Below are positions 12,880-23,564 of a DNA stretch of 64,000 nt, one piece after another. The position numbers and the translations under genes are program-made. The stretch comes from Brienomyrus brachyistius (Eukaryota > Chordata > Actinopteri > Osteoglossiformes > Mormyridae). The stretch lies in NCBI RefSeq assembly GCF_023856365.1, contig NC_064540.1, forward strand, positions 12,115,191 to 12,179,190. Reading direction: 5' to 3'. The notes under the pieces were generated by a model. It was not told where the DNA came from. It worked only from the letters and a program-made list of their open reading frames with translations, and ran no database searches. Each line of letters opens with the position of its first letter. Within the stretch, counting starts at the first letter, position 1.

Positions 12880-13130
12880 CCATCCATTTTCTGTAGCTGC
12901 TTATCCAGTAGAGGATCCCACCCTGACGTACAGGGCACATAGCAGGGGATGCCAGTCTAAGCTGGGTCACGCACACACTGCGGGCATTTCAGCAGCGTCA
13001 GCTGACCTTACTGCATGCTTTTGGACTGCAGAAGGAAACCAGAGTAGCCTGAGAAAAGCTATACAATGCAAACTCCACACGGAGTTGGGGGCATTTACTG
13101 AAGACAAGCCTGGAAGTATGAGGCGGCACT
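12880..13130 (-). repeat. Decayed SINE-like repeat, minus strand
   Basis: It begins with CCATCCATTTTCTGTAGCTG, the reverse of a GGATGG tail. It passes TTTTGGACTGCAGAAGGAAACC and AAACTCCACACGG, and ends near GAGGCGGCACTG. The order matches the reverse complement of the family at 3246-3600, with much divergence. Confidence 0.6.
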
Positions 13131-14223
13131 GTTATGACCTGAGACATTCATATTTGTACTACAAACAGAAATGTCTAAATAAAGATGTTAAGACTGAGAT
13201 TGAGTGAAATGATGACAGCAGGGAAACTTTCATAGGCACAACAGAAACATCTGAATAAGAAACATTTGTTAACGGAAATGAAAATAACCAAACACACAAT
13301 CTTTGACAAGCACCTTTTCCTTATGCTCTGCAGTGGTCTGAAAGGTAAGGTATGTGACTAACTTAGAGGACCAATAAGATTTCTCTTGCAACGCGTGGCA
13401 ATGTAACCTGCACACTAAATTCTGTAAGTTTTATGTAGAAGAATGACAGGAAATAACAAATCACTGTAGCAGCTACGTAGACAGGCAATAATATTAAGGG
13501 ATTAAACCCACCACCCAGGCTGGCAAAATCTACCGAGGAAGTTATCAGACGCACTGTGAAATTTATTTCTGGCCACAGTCCACTGCACGTTTATTTTATG
13601 TGAAAAAGGAGCCGTTCTCTCAATGCTTGAATCAAGGACTCCGTTACTAGTAAATGGTTCTTAGCCAGATTTTCAACCTCATTATGTTTAATAATAATAT
13701 CTCTAACCATTTTATAAGTTTGACTGAACAAACGGAGAGATGTCAGAAATCCTTCATGCTCAAATGTCTCTCTGTGACAGTGTCTGTGTGATGTAAACAG
13801 GAAAAATCACATGATTCAACACTTTCACAGCCACTGCATTATAATGAATAAACTGCAGACAAAACAGGAATTGAGTGCTGAGACTGGACCAAGTAAAGAG
13901 TACATGAAACACTCTTGGCAATGCATATGAATGTGTGGTTATATTAATTCATTGCATGCCTAGCAGAACTCTAAAAACAGATATAAATCACAATTTCATT
14001 GGTAAATATGTATCCCATTTATGAAATCACTAAATATCTACAGACTTTCACATTCTTATTTAAAACCTGAACCCTAAAACTACAATGTTGCCTCCCACGT
14101 CTGCTCTGATGCAAAATGCATGCCGTGACCTCAGAAATTAGTTCACTACAACCTTATTTAACACTGAAACAGATCATTTCACAGCTTTGTCATTTGTAAA
14201 TGAACATAAGAATAATCAGTGAA
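13131..14223. other. Non-coding stretch, no gene recognised
   Basis: AT-rich sequence with no recognised exon, RNA gene or transposon. Confidence 0.45.
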
Positions 14224-14237
14224 GAGTACTTGAATTG

Positions 14238-14593
14238 AGGGGCGGCATGGTGGTGCAGTGGTTAGCACTGTTGTCTCACACCTCTGGGACCCAGGTTCGA
14301 GTCTTCGCCTGGGTCACATTGTGTGTGGAGTTTGCATGTTCTCCCCATGTCATCGGGGGGTTTCCTCCGGGTACTCCGGTTTCCCCCCACAGTCCAAAAA
14401 CATGCTGAGGCTAATTGGACTTGCTAAATTGCCTGTAGGAATGCATGTGAGAGTGAATGGTGTGTGAGTGTGCCCTGCGATGGGCTGGCCCCCCATCCTG
14501 GGTTGTTTCCTGCCTTGTGCCCATTGCTTCTGGGATAGGCTCCGGACCCCCAGCGACCCAGTAGGACAAGCGGTTTGGAAAATGGATGGATGG
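14238..14593 (+). repeat. tRNA-headed SINE-like repeat, copy B, with 13-14 bp target duplication
   Basis: The structure is the same as the copy at 3246: GGGGCGGCATGGTGGTGCAG, A-box-like TGGTTAGCACTG, B-box-like GGTTCGAGTC, long body and GGATGGATGGA tail. It is flanked on both sides by GAGTACTTGAATTG (14224-14237 and 14593-14606). This direct repeat is what target-primed reverse transcription leaves, so the copy is a relatively young retroposition event. The exact boundary is uncertain by a base or two. Confidence 0.88.
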
Positions 14594-14649
14594 AGTACTT
14601 GAATTGTAGGCAGTAATAAAGTTTTACAATGAAACGTTTTGGATATCAC

Positions 14650-14826
14650 TGACCAGGATTCCCCAGTCCTGGTTCTGGAGCACCAGAATCCAACACGGTT
14701 TGCAGATTTCCCTGCTAAACAGATCTTAATCAGCTAATTACCAGGTTTAGAATGTGTGCCTTAGCAGAGAAATCTGTGAACTATGTTGGATTCAGACCCC
14801 TAGGACTGAACTAGGCAACCCTGCCA
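14650..14826. repeat. Palindromic dispersed repeat (MITE-like)
   Basis: The left part reads CCCCAGTCCTGGTTCTGG. The right part ends with CTAGGACTGAACTAGGCAAC, roughly its reverse complement, with AATCCAACA near the left and TGTTGGATT near the right. The inverted-repeat layout fits a foldback or MITE-type element. No transposase is present. Confidence 0.55.
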
Positions 14827-15092
14827 TAGGCTTTTGACCTTCAGGTTAGGAAACATGTGAAGTTGCTTGTTTAGTTGTCTACATGTAGTTGAAGGACAGT
14901 GGTTATATTAAGTATGCAGGTTTGAGGGCTGGCAAAATAGAAAGTGTGACTTTGCATAGCAAATATAACATGTGGACACATAGGCACAGTATGCCCTTGA
15001 GAAGAGTGCTGAACCAGAACTACTGTTTTACAAATACTCAGCTCTTGCTTCTACTAATAAACAGCTACAGTATTAAATGATTCATCCCTTCA

Positions 15093-15413
15093 TTTTCTGA
15101 AACCACCTGTCCTATGCAGGTTGGCAGGGGGTCCGGAGCATATCCCAAAAGCTACAGGCGCAAGGCAGGAAACAGCCTAGGACGGGGCGCCAACCCATCG
15201 CAGGGCTCACTCACACACCATTCACTCACACACCTCACACACGCACACCTACAGGTTATTTGGTAACTCCAATTAGCCTCAGCATGTTTTTGGACTGTGG
15301 GGGGAAACTGGAGTACCCGGAGGAAACCCCACGACAATATGGGGACAAATTCCACACTCTGGCGAAGACTCAAACCCTGGTCCCAGAGGTGTGAGCCCCC
15401 CTGTGACCCCATC
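15093..15413 (-). repeat. SINE-like repeat, minus-strand copy
   Basis: Its reverse complement matches copies A and B through most of the body: the GGTTTGAGTC-like B box near 15366, CATGCTGAGGCTAATTGGAG near 15270, and the cap CAACCTGCATAGG. The head near 15413 is truncated. It faces copy B (14238-14593) about 500 bp away, so a transcript across both could form a long hairpin. Confidence 0.78.
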
Positions 15414-17224
15414 CAGGAGAAGAGCTTGGAAGATGTATACATTAACCACCTGGAATATATTCAAGCTACGAAGCATAAAATGACAGTTTACAAACATGTT
15501 TGAGGAAAAGAATATTACATGTTGTAACAGGAACTTGTTTTCTCAGATAAATCAGTTTGTAACTATGGGTTTTCAAGGTTCTTGGACACTTTGGCAGATT
15601 CGGGGGGCCTACTTTACTAGGACCGATGAATATGTAATAGTATATCTAAAATTGGGTGGGTGCGGGGGGGGGGCAAGCTGACATTCCTTCAGGGACCCCA
15701 GAAATTCTATCTACGTCCCAGTCTATAACATTGTATCATTTAACTTGTTCATTCTTGCTTTGCACAGTATAGACAGGTGGCTAAGCAAAGTCACAGTCTT
15801 TTATATATCATATAACAGTATGAGAACAGTATGACAGCAATTTCCTTACACTGAAATGCTGGAGATGAGCCTGGGGTAATCATTACACAGACAAAGATAC
15901 GAGCAGCATAAAAAGGTAATTAAGCACAAGCAGAGTTTCATGTTTGCGATTGGAGGAGGTAAAAAACCCACATCCTGCTCACCTTGTGTTAACACAAGTA
16001 TCTGATGCAAACATAACCTATTATTTTGTCTACTTACAGGGAATCAACAAACCACTTTAAACCAAGGTGCAAAGTGACAACATAGAGCACAATCATAACC
16101 TCACAATACCATCAATTTACTGAACCTTGATGGTAAACAACTGCATTTAAAACTCAAAGAACTAACCAAACCCCTGCATTGATATCATTCGCCTCAGACA
16201 ACTGGGGGGGTACTGCCCCCTGCTGCCCCCCACCCCCAAACTCCACCCATAGAATTAAAGGGTAAAAATATAAATACAACAAAAGCAGCCGCATTAACCA
16301 TGAAGTGACACTGACTAGTGTAAATTGTAAATTGACTAGTGTAGTGTCTACTACAGTACATAATAGCTGGACGGCCATGCTCCATAGTGATTTTGATGGC
16401 CTTCTTCGGGGAGTGTGAGTGATAAATGTCTTGTAAGGCTGGGAGCTAAGCCAATCTCACCATCTCAGTGCCTTCAATTGCTTACATTTTATTACGTTCA
16501 TTTTTTACTCATAAGTAAACACAACAAAAACCAAAGGTCCACTGAGATCTAAATTGTACACTGATGCAGAACTGTACAAAAGTCTCTTGCATATCTGATA
16601 TGATGTCATTGGATCAAAAGCCACACACATCTAATATTAACACCACAATTTAAGCTGGTATTTGACTTTAATGAAAAAACAACAGAAAAGTTATTTGTTT
16701 CTTGGCATAACATGCAGCACAAATGGCTTTTCACTTTATTGAATACCTCAGGCTAAAGCCAGCCTCACAGGGTCTTCAGTCTCTGGTGATTTTGCAAAGC
16801 TTATAACTTTGGATGTAACCTCACTACATAATAGATCAAAATATCTTCTGCTGCTATAAATTATTTGGTAGGCATTTAATAAATCTCATGAACATGTTGT
16901 TTGGACCGTCACTGTTGCCGTCAGCACAGAGTACAATGCTGGGGTACACCATTTACGAGATACCACTTGAGGGCACATTGAGTCACACGTGTTTAGAGAA
17001 GTCAATTAGTCAAACTGCAGGAGTTTGTAACGAGTTTGTTGCTATGTAACCGTTTTACAATGGGGACTCTAAACAGCGAAGATAAAACCAACTATTTTAC
17101 ATAGAGTATACGTTTAACTTCATTGGAATTACACGACATGACAGTTAAACGGTCTAATCACAAATTTCCAACGCTAAGCAGACAGACCAAACAGACGGCC
17201 ATGAGGACTCATGTAGATCTCGTT
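15414..17224. other. Non-coding stretch upstream of dynlrb1
   Basis: No exon was recognised. There are short G runs near 15664-15674 and C runs near 16215-16236 inside otherwise AT-rich sequence. They may be worn transposon ends but no family could be assigned. Confidence 0.4.
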
Positions 17225-17356
17225 AGCCCCGCCTAGTGGGCGTGGTCGGTGTGCGTGACGCAGAGACTGAGTGCGCATGACAGGTAGTGACTCTGGGTCT
17301 CTGCTGTGTAGGGAAGCAAAGGGAGGCTAGTAAAGCAAGTGACAATTATTCTAAAA
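17225..17356 (+). promoter_or_regulatory. Probable dynlrb1 promoter and 5' untranslated region
   Basis: Directly upstream of the start codon, the sequence becomes GC-rich and CpG-containing: CCCCGCCTAGTGGGCGTGG (Sp1/KLF-type boxes), GTGACGCAG (CRE-like) and GTGCGCATGA (partly NRF1-like). There is no clear TATA box. This fits a broadly expressed TATA-less promoter. The transcription start cannot be placed from sequence alone. Confidence 0.6.
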
Positions 17357-18915
17357 ATGGTGAGTTTATTTGACATTTTAGCGTATTCTGTGCTCTCACT
17401 TATGTATGTTACGTGAATCAGTCAGCGAAGGCTCGTTATTTTTGTATGACTAATTGCAGTCTGTCTACAGCCGGCTACATTTTGCTGGGCGCTGTTAGCA
17501 ATGTTTAGCTAACGGTAGCTGGGTAGATGATCACCTAGCGACTTTAACGGATCATCTGTGTAAACAAGCAGAAGAATGAATGGCGCAGAGGCAGCTCGCT
17601 GTCTCGAAGCTTCCTTCCGGTTGTTTCCTATTTATCAATTAACTGGGTGAAATGATTAATATGATGTGATGCTGCGTAGTTGCTCGTCATCTATGTTGCT
17701 ATCACAATGCAGTGGGTCAATAGTAATAAAGCATGAAATGCAGGCTTTCGTCATTCTTTTATATACGTAGTATTATATCATACGGTGCACAACCATGAAT
17801 TTGTCGAGGAAGTGATTGATTTGTTTCTTAGGCCGAAGTCGAGGAAACACTGAAACGGATCCAGACCCAAAAAGGAGTTCAGGGGATCATCATCGTCACA
17901 GCAGAAGGTACTGGAAGGATCCTGCTCAATGTTGTATCAGCTGGTTTCCCGTTTAATCTAGCTGTCCGGATATCTTAAAGCAGAAACTCGTAGTGTTAAA
18001 GTTATAGTCTGAGCATTTCGTCTACTTCCGTAGTTTCTGTAACATCTAATGGTGTCCTGAAGCTTTCGTTATTATATTGGCATTTTTATGCATGTTAACA
18101 ATCAGCTGGATCAGGAATTATTTGCCTTGGACGTCCATTAAGCGTAATATTTGACAATGATTTTGCCGCCGGATGCAGAAGCATCGCCCATGTAATTATT
18201 TCTTAGACAATGAAAGTAATTTAATGCACACACACACACACACACACACATTATTTTGAGGGAAAGGGGTTCACTGCTTACAATGTGTGCTGCTGTGTTG
18301 TGTCCTGGTTTTATCTGTCTTTGGTAACCATGGCATTTCTGAAAAGAACAACATTGATGTCATACATGAAATTTAAGCCAGTAATTGAGTTCCTGAAGTG
18401 GGCTCTCTCTTGTCCCAGGAATCCCCATCAGAAGCACTCTGGACAACGCCAGTACTGTTCAGTATGCCGGCCTCATCCAGCAGCTGGTGATGAAAGCACG
18501 GGTAACTGTGAGGGAAATGGACCCCCAGAATGACCTCACCTTCCTCAGGATCCGCTCCAAGAAAAATGAGATCATGATCGCTCCAGGTTCTCATATACTC
18601 TGATATTTCTGAGGCAGACTGCCTATTCAAACAAGATTTTTTAAATTTTGTACAATACCTTGCATATAATACACATTGTATTTACATATCAAAGGTTATG
18701 CTCAGAGAATTTAGTCTTTTTAAGAATAACATGGTTTTTGTAGCGGTACTGTTACGTATGTACTAGCATCTTATTTGAATGGTACTTTGATGGTTTTGTA
18801 TGAAAGGTACACACTACATCTTGCAGAAAGTGCACAGCTGAGTTGAATTAATCTTTCTTTTTCCCCAACAGATAAGGATTATTTCCTCATTGTGATTCAA
18901 AATCCGACTGACTGA
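17357..18915 (+). CDS. dynlrb1: Dynein light chain roadblock-type 1, four exons, complete
   Basis: This encodes a small accessory light chain of cytoplasmic dynein that binds the dynein intermediate chain as a dimer and helps cargo transport on microtubules. Exons are 17357-17359 (only the ATG), 17832-17907, 18419-18586 and 18872-18915, joined by GT-AG introns. Together they give 96 residues, the usual length of the family. The protein starts [10 protein letters not shown] and contains [15 protein letters not shown] (about residues 61-75) and the C-terminal [14 protein letters not shown]. It is nearly one Roadblock/LC7 domain from end to end. The KNEIM and DKDYFLIV stretches fit DYNLRB1 better than DYNLRB2, although [10 protein letters not shown] and VQYAGL are closer to DYNLRB2, so the paralogue call is less certain than the family call. 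No frameshift or stop is seen. A relic of exon 3 occurs at 34008-34156. Confidence 0.96.
18227..18250. repeat. (CA)12 microsatellite in dynlrb1 intron 2
   Basis: Twelve uninterrupted CA units about 170 bp before exon 3. It is probably length-polymorphic. Confidence 0.97.
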
Positions 18916-19124
18916 AGAGAACCCATCATCCTTTTTTAAATACATATTAAATACGTTTTTTTTTCTTATTATTTAAATGTTTCTGTTGCAGATTCTTTAG
19001 GAACACTACCTGAAAATAGAGGATTTCTTCGTGGTCAGGATCCATTGGAGGTTTTGACAGTGTTTTTGACAGGTTTTGACAGCTTATGTACATTTAAACC
19101 CATAATTCTAGTGCCATTTCTTTA

Positions 19125-19130
19125 AATAAA
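19125..19130 (+). terminator. Candidate polyadenylation signal of dynlrb1
   Basis: An AATAAA hexamer lies 210 bp past the dynlrb1 stop codon and is followed by a T/GT-rich stretch. It is the first good signal in the 3' region. Confidence 0.65.
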
Positions 19131-19899
19131 TCTGAAATGTTATTAGTTGATCTTCATCTTCATTGACTTCACCTTATTGTAAAGGATACATCATATTATG
19201 AAGATAATATGAAATATTCAGTTTATGATGCAAATTAATTTAATTCTAACCCCAAGATTAACTATTGTCCGTCCTGTCCCCTATTTTTTATTTGACCATC
19301 AGTAATATAAAGACTGTTGTGCCGTTCTTTGTAAATCAAGCCTTTCCACATTTTTAATAGGGCTTTTGCAGAATATTCCAGACTGCAGTGATTGTGTCTG
19401 ATGTAAACCTTTTTAAGTTGTGTTGACATGCTGCTAGTGACATTAGGCATCATTTTGTATTGTTACTGATTATTTTGTACCGTTACAGGCATCTCTGACC
19501 CATTGTAAATATACTCGAGTACTAATACTTCTTCATAATCATAATACGTATCACCTTAGATATAAATCCCTTGTTTTCTTAACATTCTTTTGAAAGATCA
19601 TTGATAATGATTAAATAAATGCAGGAACTTGGCCCTCATACTGTAGTAAAATATGTTATTCTGTGGTGGAGTATATTCATGGATAAAATAATTCAACCAC
19701 CACATGAAAACAGGTGTGCTACTTTGAAGTAACAAAATCATGATTATAAACAGCTGCAAAAATGAGTCATGCTAATGAATGGCGATTAGCAGTATATCTC
19801 GTCTATAAAAGATCTGACAAGCACTCTTATGTGTGAATTTTCAAAGCAACGTGCTTTACAGAGTTATTTGTTGCGTCAAAAGGAACAGCATGAAAAAGC
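19131..19899. other. Non-coding stretch downstream of dynlrb1
   Basis: AT-rich with no recognised exon or transposon. The left part may be alternative 3' untranslated region. A second AATAAA occurs near 19614-19619. Confidence 0.45.
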
Positions 19900-20460
19900 A
19901 TGAGAGCATCTGTTAAACATGGATATACTGCTCTGGCAAAGAGGAACAGCACGCGTCCATCGGAACTCAGAGACAGGGAGCGATAAACGCTTAACGGTAG
20001 CTGCTAAACACTAAAGTACACCCTAAAGAATTACTACAGAACTGACTCACCATCTCTGTGCCCCAGTCTCAAAAACTGTACATTGGGAGCATCACAAAGC
20101 TGGGATTTAGTTCAGGAGCCACTTGTATCCAAGATTAATGCACGAAGATGCTGTAAGGTGCACAGAACAGCGAAGGACAGTAATGCACTGCGGTCTGATG
20201 AGTCATCGTTCACCCATTTTGCTACATCCGGGTGGGTGTTTGTTAGGATAAAACCAAAGGATGCCTGATGAGAGTCTGATGAGAGTCATTAGACCTGCTG
20301 ATTGCTCTGTCATATAATGGCCAGAGAGCATGAGGCCAAGTCTCAGGACCAGATGAATTTACTGGCTTAGTCAGGTTTCTTGAGGCTTTTGAGTTTTGGG
20401 TGCTACAAATTGTAGTTCACTTTTTAAACGGGGTCCATTGCCATGGTAGTTTGCACTGTA
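19900..20460 (+). mobile_element. Decayed Tc1/mariner-type transposase fragment
   Basis: An open frame (20083-20268) reads EPLVSKINARR and then SDESSFTHF, followed by a stretch ending KPKDA. This order is that of the Tc1 catalytic core, where the aspartate in SDESS is the first of the three catalytic acidic residues. The upstream sequence carries further Tc1-like peptides (RPSELRDRER) in another frame, so frameshifts have accumulated. The second and third acidic residues were not found and no inverted ends were recognised. The element is dead and belongs to a different Tc1 family from the one at 23565-24912. Confidence 0.72.
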
Positions 20461-20988
20461 CACCTAATTTGTTACAATCAGGCTTAAGTACAGGCTTCCT
20501 AATAAAATCAGGTGTGAGTTGTTCCCTTTCACCAAAAAACATAGCCTATATATAGCATGGCGTTTAATTAAATCGTAGGAATGGGTGATACCATGAGTTT
20601 TCATTTCTATCTGACACCAAGGCTGCCCTAGTGATGCAAATACGGTTCCTCTATATTCCAAGACAATCATGCCCCCGTAGCAAGGTTGTGCCCCACGCCA
20701 TTCGTGAAATAAACTGGCCACCCTCCACAGGATATTGAATTGGAATTTGAATTTGAATGCCTGGAAGAAGAATTTAATTCATTGCAATTTAAAAGAAATT
20801 TAGTGCAATCACACTACATGGGAACGTCATTTAACCTATAAAAACACAAATACATATTAGATTCAGAGGTACTTTCTAAATGGCAGATGTGTATAGGTTT
20901 ATAGTTTGTATATGTATGAATACGTGAAGTGGACTTTTTATTTGCATGACTGTAAGACAAAATTTGTGTATAAGTTTCTGTTCTTAAT
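20461..20988. other. Non-coding stretch
   Basis: Nothing was recognised. The open frame at 20464-20721 on the minus strand has no family resemblance. Confidence 0.4.
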
Positions 20989-21063
20989 AATAATAATAAT
21001 TGATAATAATTGATACTTTATTGATCCCCTGTAGGGAAATTATCTTTACGCCTCCCTCAACTT
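20989..21063 (-). mobile_element. LINE 3' tail, minus strand
   Basis: On the minus strand this reads AATTTCCCTACAGGGGATCA followed by AATAAAGTATCAATTATT and a series of ATT repeats. This is the typical 3' end of fish non-LTR retrotransposons that finish in short tandem repeats. The rest of the element was not found upstream on that strand, so this is a heavily 5'-truncated insertion. Confidence 0.6.
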
Positions 21064-21859
21064 GCTCTTTGTGAAGTAAGTTGACCGCTTTTCTGTTATA
21101 TTTATAATAAGAAAGACATCTTTTTCCTTGCTCACGTATTTATTGTTTTTGCATATTTAACTCTTTATGTGTGTTAGCATTTGTGAGGATCCTACTCATG
21201 CTCTTATTCCGAGTGTCCGTGGGTTTTCAGATGTACAGGGTCATGACATGGATAGCAGTATGACTCTGTATACCTGCTGAAGTCAAACATCAAATGTATC
21301 TTTTTTGTTATTGATTGACAGGTGGTTAATTTTTTAACAAGCAAATGAAAGTAGGGATACGCATGGCATAAAAAACTAATTTATGCAATTGTTCCTATCT
21401 ATTTTCTTATGTGTAAAACAATCAGTTTTGTTTTTCTGTTCAACTTTATCGCTATAACAAAAAACACAACATCATGTCAAGTGCAGTCAGCAAATCAGCA
21501 AAAGATCTTCAAATATTTGATCATTTTCATTGCAAATTTCTAGCTTGCTACACTGAAGATGCTCTCACCAGGTACAGAGAAAGCTGCTTATGCAAGGTGC
21601 TTACAGGCAAGTTTTGCTAGATCAGGGATGCTGGTTTGGTTTCAAATAAGCCAAAGATGATTGACTTGGGTATACAGTGACATTATCTGAAGCTTTCTTA
21701 ACAAGTGAGGGACTGGTTTGACTTTCCATTTGGGGAAAGAGATTGGGCTGTTTCTTTGGTTGGGCACTGCAGTCATTATAACCATCCTTCAGTTTTGGGG
21801 AAAGGCACTCCTCTTTTCCTATGACGAGATCCTCCCTGGTACATGGAATGAGAGTTATT
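21064..21859. other. Non-coding stretch
   Basis: No gene was recognised. It may include diverged sequence of the LINE that becomes recognisable at about 21860. Confidence 0.4.
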
Positions 21860-23515
21860 TATGCTATAGGTTACACTTCAAGTGGTGCATTCTTTTATTC
21901 AGAATACTATCATCACATACTGCATCACAGCATGGTACCCAGGCAACACCGCTGAGAACAGGGAGGGCCTCCAGTGCATCATAACATACTGCATCACAGC
22001 ATGGTACCCAGGAAGCCCATCTGAGAACAGGAAGGCCCTCCAGTGCATCATCACATACTGCATCACAGCATGGAACCCAGGCAACACCTCTGAGAACAGG
22101 AAGGGCCTCCAGTGCATCATAACATACTGCATCACAGCATGGAACCCAGGCAACACCTCTGAGAACAGGAAGGGCCTCCAGTGCATCATAACATACTGCA
22201 TCACAGCATGGTACCCAGGAAGCCCATCTGAGAACAGGAAGGCCCTCCAGTGCATCATCACATACTGCATCACAGCATGGTACCCAGGGAGCAACTCTGA
22301 GAACGGGAAGGCCCTCCAGTGCATCATCACATACTGCATCACAGCATGGTACCCAGGGAGTAACTCTGAGAACGGGAAGGCCTTCCAGAGCATATTAACA
22401 TACTGCATCACAGCATGGTACCCAGGGAGCAACTCTGAGAACGGGAAGGCCCTCCAGTGCATCATAACATACTGCATCACGGCATGGTACCCAGGGAGCA
22501 ACTCTGAGAACGGGAAGGCCCTCCAGTGCATCATAACATACTGCATCACGGCATGGTACCCAGGGAGCAACTCTGAGAACGGGAAGGCCCTCCAGTGCAT
22601 CATCACATACTGCATCACAGCATGGTACCCAGGGAGCAACTCTGAGAACGGGAAGGCCCTCCAGTGCATCATCACATACTGCATCACAACATGGTACCCA
22701 GGGAGTAACTCTGAGAACGGGAAGGCCTTCCAGAGCATATTAACATACTGCATCACAGCATGGTACCCAGGGAGCAACTCTGAGAACGGGAAGGCCCTCC
22801 AGTGCATCATAACATACTGCATCACAGCATGGTACCCAGGGAGCAACTCTGAGAACAGGAAGGCCCTCCAGCGCATGCAGCCCACAGGATCACTGACTCA
22901 CAGTTTCCCACCCTGGAGCAACTCTTCAGAACCCTCTGTAGCCACAAAGTCAGGAACATCTGCCGTGATCCAACCGGACATAACCTTTTCACACTTCTGC
23001 CATCTGGCAAACATTACAGTGCCCTCTGCGCTTGCATGGCAAGATTACTGCACCACTTTCTAACCCCAAGCTGTCACACTACTAAACACACTGCCCCCCA
23101 CCCCCTCCCAGCAGTTCCAGACTGAACTGAACTGTGTCCTATCTACTTATCCACACCACACATTTCAGGCAATGCGCACGTAGACATCAGCAATTTAACT
23201 GTTCTCACTCCTAACATTCATCTCGGTACTACAATTGTGCTCCATGTATACCTTATAACGTGCAATATTGCTGATCATGCACTCTCAACTGCTGCCTCAT
23301 GGTGCAAAAATTCTTGTACCGTATTCTTTCTATGCTTTTATACCATGTATTGTAATTGCTATATGCTATTTAATTTTACTTGTTTTCTCTTTAAATATTT
23401 AGTTTGTACAGTTTTTATTAAGGTGTCCACAGGATGATTCAAACATCATCTCATTGTACTTGTACAGTGCCAATGAAGATATTTTGTATAGAATAGAATA
23501 TGTAATATTCTATTG
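21860..23515 (+). mobile_element. 3' end of a non-LTR retrotransposon (LINE), 5'-truncated and internally expanded
   Basis: The reading frame TYCITAWYPGS..ENRKALQR is the conserved C-terminal region downstream of the reverse transcriptase domain in L2/Rex1-type fish LINEs. After the tandem array, and in another frame, the typical DPTGHNLFTLLPSGKHYSAL segment follows near 22970-23030. A long AT-rich 3' region ends near 23515, with CTCATTGTACTTGTACAGTG then CAATGAAGATATT, a LINE-like terminus. Nearly the whole body of the element (endonuclease, RT palm) is absent, which is usual for 5'-truncated insertions. The piece between the two conserved segments was expanded into the tandem array listed separately. 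It is not functional. Clade assignment is from memory of the motifs and is tentative. Confidence 0.8.
21909..22874 (+). repeat. 69-bp minisatellite made of LINE coding sequence, 14 copies
   Basis: Fourteen units of 69 bp (23 codons) run without a frame break. Each reads roughly TYCITAWYPGS-SENGKALQC. The unit length is divisible by 3, so the array is open on the + strand (393-codon frame at 21882-23063) and also on the - strand (328-codon frame at 21899-22885). Units 7 and 12 share the variant AFQS with ATATTAACATAC, and units 8 and 13 follow them. This implies duplication of a block of five units (345 bp). Units 3 and 4 share a different variant (AWNPGNTS). The last unit runs directly into downstream LINE sequence. 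Confidence 0.95.
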
Positions 23516-23564
23516 CAAATCTACTGATCAGATTTCATTTAATAATGCGTATCCACATTCAAAC

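Noticed and set aside
15590..16260. G-run and C-run pair as a transposon with GC-rich ends
   Set aside because: The ends could not be paired convincingly and no target duplication was seen.
21882..23063. 393-codon open frame as a repeat-protein gene
   Set aside because: The frame is explained by a 69-bp (23-codon) tandem array of LINE sequence. It is equally open on the other strand, has no promoter or splice context, and ends in LINE remains.
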